Source: Flavisolibacter sp. (lineage in GTDB: Bacteria; Bacteroidota; Bacteroidia; Chitinophagales; Chitinophagaceae). Taken from it: DNA of 7,479 bases. The translations under genes were made by a program, and so were the position numbers. The stretch lies in the NCBI GenBank assembly GCA_013695175.1, contig JACDAZ010000530.1, positions 1 to 7,479 on the forward strand. The letters run 5' to 3'. Shown piece by piece: positions 1 through 4,807 of this stretch. A model generated the notes under the pieces. It made no database searches and had not been told where the DNA came from. It saw nothing but the letters and a program-made list of their open reading frames with translations. Every line of letters starts with the position of its first letter. Positions within the stretch are counted from its first letter, which is position 1.

Positions 1-40
1 GTACATTATTTGTATTTCTATAGTTCTAAAAATTTATATT

Positions 41-256
41 ATGAATATTAGAAAAGAAGATACATCAGTAAATCATCAACATAGTTCAAGGGAAGAAGGA
101 CAACAAAATAACATTCGTCCTAATGAACAGCAAATGAATGATACAAATGCACAACCAATGAGCAATATGATGCAGGAGAGTGAAGAGCAGAGAGCCGGTA
201 AGTCAGATGATCAGAAAAATGAAAAATCTGTGCAGGACGAGCAACGTCAACCTTAA
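41..256 (+). CDS. Small, highly polar, probably disordered protein (71 aa)
   Basis: I do not recognise a family. The product is strikingly polar: about 12 Gln, 9 Asn and 9 Glu in 71 residues, and no Leu, Phe, Tyr, Trp or Cys, so no hydrophobic core can form. There is no signal peptide or membrane segment. This composition suggests an intrinsically disordered cytosolic protein. It resembles small stress-associated polar proteins in flavour, but Gly is rare (2 of 71), so it does not fit the glycine-rich hydrophilin definition. The ATG follows an A/T-rich leader without a Shine-Dalgarno site, normal for Bacteroidetes. A TTTG at 9-12 could belong to a promoter, but most of that promoter would lie at the window edge. 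The frame stays open to a TAA just before a strong terminator, which supports a real, separately transcribed gene. It converges on the catalase gene. Confidence 0.6.
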   Translation: MNIRKEDTSVNHQHSSREEGQQNNIRPNEQQMNDTNAQPMSNMMQESEEQRAGKSDDQKNEKSVQDEQRQP

Positions 257-277
257 ATTACTTTTTAAACAATAAAA

Positions 278-308
278 AAAAGACGCAGATTTTATACCTG
301 CGTCTTTT
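278..308. terminator. Bidirectional intrinsic terminator between the small gene and katE
   Basis: There is a perfect 11-bp stem, AAAAGACGCAG at 278-288 pairing with CTGCGTCTTTT at 298-308, around a 9-nt loop. On the plus strand it runs into T-rich sequence (TTTTGCTTTTTT, to 316). On the minus strand the A-run at 274-281 becomes a U-tract. It lies 22 bp after the stop of the small gene and 13 bp after the catalase stop, so one hairpin can end both convergent transcripts. Confidence 0.9.
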
Positions 309-320
309 GCTTTTTTACTG

Positions 321-2429
321 TTAAGCATCAACCATATCTTTCAACTTTTCTCTTTCCCAAAAACGATGCTTTGCTATTGCTTTTATAAATTGTTCTGCCA
401 CTGCTTTCCCATCACCTTCTTTTCTTGATGTTACCACTCCTTTATCTGATGATACCACATCAAATGTAAGCAGCTCCGGTAACAGGCATGCATCTATTAC
501 TTCAACACCTTCACCAATAGCAGCAATGGGTTTACAATGTTTGTATGCTTCTTTTATAAAATGAAGTGTATCACCCATCTTCTTTAATTTTTCTACAGCA
601 TCTTTTCCACCCGGAATAAATACTGCATCATACATGATGGAACCTGTAGTTAAATAAGTTTTATCGGCTTTTATTTCACTGCCTTTTGTTGCACTGCGCA
701 TACCATGATTTTTAGAAATCACTTCCAGCATAGCACCTTCTTTTTCCAGCATAGATTTTAATTCTTTCAATGCAGAACCATCAAATCCATCTTCAACAAG
801 AGCAGCTATTTTCCTGCCTTTTATTTTTCCTGTATGTGTATTTTCCTGGCTTAGTGCCGGTGATACATCAACTGATCTTTTTCCTTCTAAAACAGATGGC
901 TTGTGGGGAGGACTTACATTTTCAGGAACTTTAACACCAATGGCAATAGCAACTTCTTCAGCCATTTCTTTGTCAATACGCACTATATGTTCTACCATTC
1001 TTTCGCGTATATGCATAGTTTCAACTTTTCCTAATTCAAATTTCCATGCATCTTTTATATGTTGTTTTTCAGGTTCAGTCATGCTGTTATAAAACAACTT
1101 AGCCTGTGTATAATGGTCTTTAAAGCTTTCGCTTCTTGCTTTTACTTTATGTCCTTCCACTTTTTGTTCATAATGTTTAAAAGCACCCATATCAGCACCT
1201 GCAGCAAATGGGCAACCACCTGCTAAAGAATTAGGTGAATAATTAACCCTGCCTTTATTGATGGTTTGACGGGCGAAACCATCACGCTGGTTATTGGTTA
1301 CCGGTGCAATAGGACGGTTAACTGGGATCTCAGAAAAATTAGGACCACCTAAACGAATAAGTTGTGTATCTAAATAAGAAAATAATCTTCCCTGTAATAA
1401 CGGATCATTTGAAAAATCAATTCCCGGCACTACATGACCCGGATGAAATGCAACTTGTTCTGTTTCTGCAAAAAAATTATCTGGATTTCTGTTCAATGTC
1501 ATTTTACCTATTCTTTTCACAGGTACTAATTCTTCCGGCCAAATTTTAGTGGCATCCAAAATATCAAAATCAAAATCAAACTCTTCATCCTCCGTAATTA
1601 ATTGTACGCCCAATTCAAACTCCGGATAATTTCCTTTTTCAATTGATTCCCATAGATCCCTCCTGTTGAAATCGGGATCCTTACCTGCAATTTTTTGTGT
1701 TTCATCCCAGGTAAGGGAGTGAACACCATTTACAGGCTTCCAGTGAAATTTTACAAAATGCGACACACCTTCTTCATTTACCAACCTGAATGTATGCACT
1801 CCAAAACCTTCCATCATGGAATAACTTCTTGGCAAGGCCCTGTCACTTAAAACCCACATGATCATGTGCAAGCTTTCGGGCATTAAAGAAATAAAATCCC
1901 AAAAATTATCATGTGCCGCCGAAGCCTGTGGCATTTCATTATGGGGTTCAGGTTTTATAGCATGAACTAAATCAGGAAATTTTATGGCATCCTGAATGAA
2001 AAATACAGGCATATTATTTCCTACCAAATCATAGTTTCCTTCTGTTGTATAAAATTTTGTTGCAAAACCTCTTACATCTCTTACAGTATCTGCTGATCCT
2101 CTAAAACCAACTACTGTTGAAATTCTGACAAAAACTTTAGTTTCCAGCGATGGATCAGTAAGGAATTTGGCTTTAGTGTATTTTTTCATTGAGTCGTCAT
2201 ACACGTTAAAAAATCCGTAAGCACCCGAGCCTCGTGCATGAACATTTCTTTCCGGAATGCGTTCATGATCAAAATGCGTCATCTTCTCCCGAAAATGAAA
2301 ATCTTCCATCAGGGTACCTCCCCTGATACCTGCTTTTAAAGAATCATCATTATGTTCAACTTTCAATCCCTGGTTGGTTGTTAAATGCTGCTGTTCATCT
2401 GCCGGATGTGTTTGTTTTTTTTTATCCAT
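321..2429 (-). CDS. katE: Large-subunit monofunctional catalase, HPII/KatE type (702 aa)
   Basis: Haem catalase converting hydrogen peroxide to water and oxygen, presumably a cytosolic homotetramer. Visible in 702-aa numbering: distal His64 in VHARGSGAYG, Asn138 in VGNNMPVFF, and proximal haem ligand Tyr352 in RLFSYLDTQ. The catalase-related helical segment spans roughly 425-495, followed by a linker and a DJ-1/PfpI-like domain at about 535-700. That C-terminal domain marks the large-subunit class (E. coli HPII, 753 aa). Where PfpI proteins have the nucleophile motif AICHG, this protein has AIGEG (around 638-641), so the domain should not be an active amidase or protease, as in HPII. His329 in AFHPGH lies 23 residues before Tyr352, the same spacing as the His392-Tyr415 pair cross-linked in HPII. 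The frame is open up to an ATG at 2489. I chose the internal ATG at 2429 because it begins a typical polar N-terminus (MDKKKQTHP) and because a candidate promoter overlaps the upstream extension. The call is firm; the start is likely. Confidence 0.96.
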   Translation of the reverse strand: MDKKKQTHPADEQQHLTTNQGLKVEHNDDSLKAGIRGGTLMEDFHFREKMTHFDHERIPERNVHARGSGAYGFFNVYDDSMKKYTKAKFLTDPSLETKVFVRISTVVGFRGSADTVRDVRGFATKFYTTEGNYDLVGNNMPVFFIQDAIKFPDLVHAIKPEPHNEMPQASAAHDNFWDFISLMPESLHMIMWVLSDRALPRSYSMMEGFGVHTFRLVNEEGVSHFVKFHWKPVNGVHSLTWDETQKIAGKDPDFNRRDLWESIEKGNYPEFELGVQLITEDEEFDFDFDILDATKIWPEELVPVKRIGKMTLNRNPDNFFAETEQVAFHPGHVVPGIDFSNDPLLQGRLFSYLDTQLIRLGGPNFSEIPVNRPIAPVTNNQRDGFARQTINKGRVNYSPNSLAGGCPFAAGADMGAFKHYEQKVEGHKVKARSESFKDHYTQAKLFYNSMTEPEKQHIKDAWKFELGKVETMHIRERMVEHIVRIDKEMAEEVAIAIGVKVPENVSPPHKPSVLEGKRSVDVSPALSQENTHTGKIKGRKIAALVEDGFDGSALKELKSMLEKEGAMLEVISKNHGMRSATKGSEIKADKTYLTTGSIMYDAVFIPGGKDAVEKLKKMGDTLHFIKEAYKHCKPIAAIGEGVEVIDACLLPELLTFDVVSSDKGVVTSRKEGDGKAVAEQFIKAIAKHRFWEREKLKDMVDA

Positions 2430-2461
2430 ATAAAAATTGCTTGTGTAGAATATAAAAAATG

Positions 2462-2489
2462 AAAATTTATTTATGCAATAACCATGCAA
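2462..2489 (-). promoter_or_regulatory. Candidate Bacteroidetes-type promoter for katE
   Basis: Read on the minus strand, TTG (2489-2487) is followed by a 17-nt spacer and TAAATTTT (2469-2462). The latter matches 7 of 8 positions of the Bacteroidetes -7 consensus TAnnTTTG. Transcription would start near 2455, giving a leader of about 25 nt to the ATG at 2429. The longer start at 2489 would then lie inside the promoter and be untranscribed. In AT-rich DNA such matches arise by chance, so this is inference. Confidence 0.35.
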
Positions 2490-2530
2490 GGGGATAACTT
2501 ATAATATTAATAATCAATTTGCTACAACAG

Positions 2531-2635
2531 ATGATGAAGATGTTAGTAATAAATTATTGCAGAGTAATACAATTAAACAAAAAAAATGAAGAACAACTTG
2601 TAGTTCTTGATTGTTTCTTTACAAAAATTACATGA
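2531..2635 (+). CDS. Possible 34-codon leader ORF overlapping the SDR start (ATGA)
   Basis: An ATG at 2531 (followed by further in-frame ATGs at 2534 and 2540) opens a 34-codon frame beginning MMKMLVINYCRV. It ends at TGA 2633-2635, which overlaps the ATG of the downstream dehydrogenase (2632-2634) as ATGA. That arrangement is typical of translational coupling. The peptide has no recognisable family. It contains the near-palindrome at 2589-2608. An open frame of this length in AT-rich DNA could be accidental, and there is no clear ribosome binding site, so this is a candidate only. Confidence 0.25.
   Translation: MMKMLVINYCRVIQLNKKNEEQLVVLDCFFTKIT
2589..2608. promoter_or_regulatory. 20-bp near-palindrome upstream of the SDR gene
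   Basis: AAGAAC (2589-2594) and GTTCTT (2603-2608) are perfect inverted copies. The centre, AACTTGTA, continues the symmetry except for one A/A mismatch. The site ends 23 bp before the ATG at 2632. It could be a dimeric repressor operator in the divergent katE/SDR region, or a short hairpin in the SDR leader. No T-tract follows directly, so an intrinsic terminator is less likely. The regulator is unknown. Confidence 0.35.
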
Positions 2636-3468
2636 CTTCAATTGCAGGTAAAACAATATTAATAACAGGAGCTACAGATGGATTAGGAAAAGAAGTGGCT
2701 AAACGGGCATTACATGCTGGTGCTATAGTTTTAATTCATGGCAGAAATAAACAAAAAGGCGAAAGAGTAGTTACAGAATTAATCAATGAAACTAATAAGG
2801 ATACAATACATTATTATAATGCAGATCTGGCCTCTTTACAAGAAGTAAAAGATTTAAGTCAGCATATAACATCAGAACATGATAAAATTGATGTTCTGAT
2901 TAATAATGCAGCTATTGGAGGCGGACCCAAAGGTGGTGCTGAAAGAGAATTAAGTGCAGATGGCTTTGAACTTCGTTTTGCTGTTAATCATCTTGCTCAT
3001 TTTTTACTGACTCAAAATCTTTTGTCAATTTTAAAACAATCTGCTCCCTCACGTATAGTACATGTATCTTCTATTGGACAGATGCCAATAGATTTTGATG
3101 ATATCATGATGGAGAATAAATTTGATTCTTATACAGCTTATTGCCGCAGTAAACTTGCACAGATTTTATATGGTTTTGAACTTGCAGAAAAACTTGAAGG
3201 ATCCCAGGTTACTGTAAACAGTTTACATCCTGCTACATTAATGGACACAAACATGGTGCATGAATTTTTTGGCAAGGTTAATTCCACAATCAATGATGGA
3301 GCAGATGTTGTAGATCATGTTGCATTTTCACCAGAAACCGAACATATTTCAGGCGCCTATTTTAATCAGAAAAGAGAAGCCAAAGCCAATGCACAGGCTT
3401 ATGATAAAGAGGCAAGAAATAAATTGTGGCAGGTAAGCGAGAAGTTGGTAAGTCCGTTCTTTTTATAA
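2632..3468 (+). CDS. Short-chain dehydrogenase/reductase (278 aa)
   Basis: NAD(P)-dependent oxidoreductase with a single Rossmann fold, cytosolic. Visible motifs are the nucleotide-binding TGATDGLG (12-19), HGRN at the end of strand 2 (Arg38 suggests NADP(H) preference), DL at 65-66 before the adenine pocket, NNAA (91-94), Asn119 in AVNHLAHF, Ser147 in VHVSSIG, and the catalytic Tyr170-xxx-Lys174 in YCRSK. The full Asn-Ser-Tyr-Lys set is present, so the enzyme should be active. The spacing and the HLAHFLLT region resemble the retinol dehydrogenase/WW-domain-oxidoreductase-like branch, but the substrate cannot be read from sequence. The ATG at 2632 is preferred over an in-frame TTG at 2611, because MTSIAGKTILITG is the usual SDR N-terminus. 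It is divergent from katE, with 202 bp between starts. Confidence 0.93.
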   Translation: MTSIAGKTILITGATDGLGKEVAKRALHAGAIVLIHGRNKQKGERVVTELINETNKDTIHYYNADLASLQEVKDLSQHITSEHDKIDVLINNAAIGGGPKGGAERELSADGFELRFAVNHLAHFLLTQNLLSILKQSAPSRIVHVSSIGQMPIDFDDIMMENKFDSYTAYCRSKLAQILYGFELAEKLEGSQVTVNSLHPATLMDTNMVHEFFGKVNSTINDGADVVDHVAFSPETEHISGAYFNQKREAKANAQAYDKEARNKLWQVSEKLVSPFFL

Positions 3469-3496
3469 TTTATATATCACTTCATTAGCAGAAACC

Positions 3497-3526
3497 ATGT
3501 TCGATGTTGGAAGTTGAATGTTCGAT
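3497..3526. repeat. Degenerate heptamer tandem repeat (about 4.3 copies)
   Basis: The segment reads ATGTTCG, ATGTTGG, AAGTTGA, ATGTTCG, AT, in exact 7-bp register. The first and fourth units are identical and the others differ by one or two bases. It lies just after the SDR stop in non-coding DNA. No function is visible; it may be a simple tandem repeat or a remnant of a longer array. Confidence 0.55.
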
Positions 3527-3543
3527 AAAATTTTTAACGCTAT

Positions 3544-3612
3544 ACCTTTTCTTACTATTCTTTATCCTGATACATTATTAAATTAATTAAGGGAAGAATA
3601 GATTATAAAGGT
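3544..3612. repeat. Interrupted inverted repeat downstream of the SDR gene
   Basis: Two nested complementary blocks are visible. ACCTTT (3544-3549) pairs with AAAGGT (3607-3612), and CTATTCTT (3555-3562) pairs with AAGAATAG (3594-3601). They are separated by a symmetric 5x5 unpaired stretch, and the AT-rich interior contains TTAATTAA. A run of six T (3618-3623) follows shortly after, so it could act as a weak terminator for the SDR transcript, which otherwise has none. A chance structure in AT-rich DNA is also possible. Confidence 0.3.
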
Positions 3613-3633
3613 TGCTATTTTTTGAGATAACTT

Positions 3634-3730
3634 TTTTCCATTTTACTTTTCCATTTTTCATTTCAATGCAAATAAAAAAACCACCCTTGCTAAGGATGGC
3701 TTTTCCATTTTTACTTTTACATTTTACATT
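3634..3730. repeat. Pair of 29/30-bp direct repeats flanking the ompA-like terminator
   Basis: Copies at 3634-3662 and 3701-3730 share the pattern TTTTCCATTTT(T)ACTTTT followed by MCATTTTWCATT, with two mismatches and one 1-bp gap over 30 positions. The second copy ends at the last codons of the OmpA-like gene, and the terminator hairpin lies between them. The sequence is pyrimidine-rich and of low complexity, but the match extends too far in register to be only a T-run. It may be a local duplication. Confidence 0.45.
3674..3704 (-). terminator. Intrinsic terminator of the OmpA-family gene
   Basis: On the minus strand the RNA would fold GCCAUCCUU (3700-3692) against AAGGGUGGU (3688-3680), around a 3-nt loop. 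The stem is 9 bp with two G-U wobbles, one internal and one closing, and is extended by A-U pairs. A U-run from the A-tract 3674-3680 follows directly. It begins about 30 bp after the gene's stop codon, as expected for a rho-independent terminator. Confidence 0.8.
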
Positions 3731-3731
3731 A

Positions 3732-4601
3732 TCAACTCTGTGGTCTTTCCAGCAATTGGAAGAACTGATCCAGTTGAGGAAGTATAATAATTCTTGTTCT
3801 GCGGTTAGCTGATTTTCCTTCAGCTGTTTCATTACCGGTTAATGGAATGTATTCACCTCTGCCACCTGCAGTCATTCTTTTTGGATCAATATTATACCTG
3901 TTCTGTAATGTCCTGACAACAGCAGTTGCTCTTTTAACACTCAGGTCCCAGTTGTCTAAAATGCAATTATTCTTAATAGGAACATTATCAGTATGACCTT
4001 CTACCATAAATTCAATTTCCGGCTTACCATTCAACACTTGTGCTACTTTACCTAAAACAGTTTGTGCCCTGTCTGTAACATCAGAACTGCCACTTCTAAA
4101 CAACATTTTGTCTGATATGGAAATAAAGACAACTCCTTTTTCAACTTTAATTTCAATATCAGTATCATTCACATCGTTGAGAGCACCTTTTAAATTCATA
4201 ACCAAAGCCATATTCAATGAGTCTTTTCTGTTCATAGCTCTTTGCAGGTCCTGTATATAAGCATCTTTGGAACCTATGTTATCTAAAGATTTTTTGATGC
4301 TTTCTGCCTGTGAACTAGAGATAACAGAAAGATCTTTTAACTGGTTGATCATAGTATTGTTATTCTCTTTCAAAAAAGCAACCTGGTTATTTAAACTGTT
4401 TACTTCTGCTTCCAGCAAAGAACGTCTTCGTGCTGCTTCAGCTTCATCATCACGACATTTTTTCAAATCGTCCTGTACCTGTACATAAAAAGTGTTCAGG
4501 CGGGCGTACTTATCCTGTTCTTCTTTTAATCTTTTGCTGCTAACACATGATGAAAAAGTATAAACAAGAATGCATCCGATAAGAACATTAGTTATTTTCA
4601 T
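3732..4601 (-). CDS. OmpA/MotB-like peptidoglycan-binding lipoprotein with coiled coil (289 aa)
   Basis: Cell-envelope protein that probably tethers the outer membrane to peptidoglycan. A short lipoprotein signal (MKITNVLIGCILVYTFSSC) ends at Cys19; the lipobox FSSC is not the classical LxGC but fits the looser Bacteroidetes pattern. No acidic or Lys-Asp/Glu surface-export motif follows Cys19, so a periplasm-facing position is more likely. Residues about 22-125 are charged and heptad-like, a probable coiled-coil spacer. The OmpA C-like domain covers about 155-275, with MVEGHTDNVPI (199-209), NWDLSVKRA (217-225) and NRRTRIII (266-273). Asp205 and Arg224 are the expected residues for binding the peptide's diaminopimelate. 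The linker between them resembles MotB-type rather than E. coli OmpA-type domains. No transmembrane helix or flagellar gene is present, so it is not a motor stator. Confidence 0.92.
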   Translation of the reverse strand: MKITNVLIGCILVYTFSSCVSSKRLKEEQDKYARLNTFYVQVQDDLKKCRDDEAEAARRRSLLEAEVNSLNNQVAFLKENNNTMINQLKDLSVISSSQAESIKKSLDNIGSKDAYIQDLQRAMNRKDSLNMALVMNLKGALNDVNDTDIEIKVEKGVVFISISDKMLFRSGSSDVTDRAQTVLGKVAQVLNGKPEIEFMVEGHTDNVPIKNNCILDNWDLSVKRATAVVRTLQNRYNIDPKRMTAGGRGEYIPLTGNETAEGKSANRRTRIIILPQLDQFFQLLERPQS

Positions 4602-4646
4602 TTTAAGAATTTTGGTAATAAATTAAGCTATTAACTGATTTTAGTT

Positions 4647-4654
4647 CAAAAATA
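4647..4654 (-). promoter_or_regulatory. Candidate -7 element for the OmpA-family gene
   Basis: On the minus strand, TATTTTTG is a perfect match to the Bacteroidetes -7 consensus TAnnTTTG. It lies 45 bp before the ATG at 4601 and would give a leader of roughly 40 nt. I find no good TTG at the expected upstream distance, so the assignment rests on the -7 box alone. Confidence 0.35.
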
Positions 4655-4701
4655 AGTTTTCCTTTAGATAGATGAGCTTAGGCTGATTATTGAATTTTAT
4701 T

Positions 4702-4753
4702 AATTTAAATAAGGTGTGCATAATTTAACTTCCTGATTTAATTTATTTAAATT
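4702..4753. repeat. AT-only inverted repeat in the divergent region before the GAF-like gene
   Basis: AATTTAAATAA (4702-4712) and TTATTTAAATT (4743-4753) are perfect 11-bp inverted copies separated by 30 bp. They sit in the 206-bp divergent region between the OmpA-family gene and the 785-aa gene, 55 bp before the latter's ATG. Each arm is itself partly palindromic (ATTTAAAT). It could be a bent, easily melted promoter segment or a binding site, but AT-only composition makes chance likely. I found no convincing plus-strand TAnnTTTG box in this region. Confidence 0.25.
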
Positions 4754-4807
4754 TATATAAATCTCATTCCTCTGTTTTACCTCCTCTTTAAATAAAATAG
4801 GGAAGAA

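Noticed and set aside
901..1549. Plus-strand ORFs at 901-1092 and 1364-1549 inside katE
   Set aside because: They are antisense shadows of the catalase reading frame with no family features.
2430..2489. 20-residue N-terminal extension of the catalase from the upstream ATG, hydrophobic enough to look like a signal peptide
   Set aside because: It overlaps the candidate promoter, is not a proper signal peptide (no clear n-region or cleavage site), and the internal ATG gives a normal polar HPII-type N-terminus.
3587..3832. 81-aa minus-strand ORF overlapping the 3' end of the OmpA-family gene
   Set aside because: It lies in a different frame, runs through the terminator hairpin and the T/C-rich direct repeats, and has low-complexity Lys-rich sequence with no family resemblance.
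3732..4601. Flagellar motor protein MotB
   Set aside because: The OmpA-like domain is MotB-like, but the N-terminus is a lipoprotein signal plus coiled coil rather than a stator transmembrane helix with its Asp, and no motA or flagellar gene is nearby.
3732..4601. Cys10 (LIGC) as the lipidated cysteine of the OmpA-family protein
   Set aside because: It is a better lipobox by pattern, but the preceding signal would be only nine residues, too short for export; Cys19 ends a normal-length hydrophobic segment.
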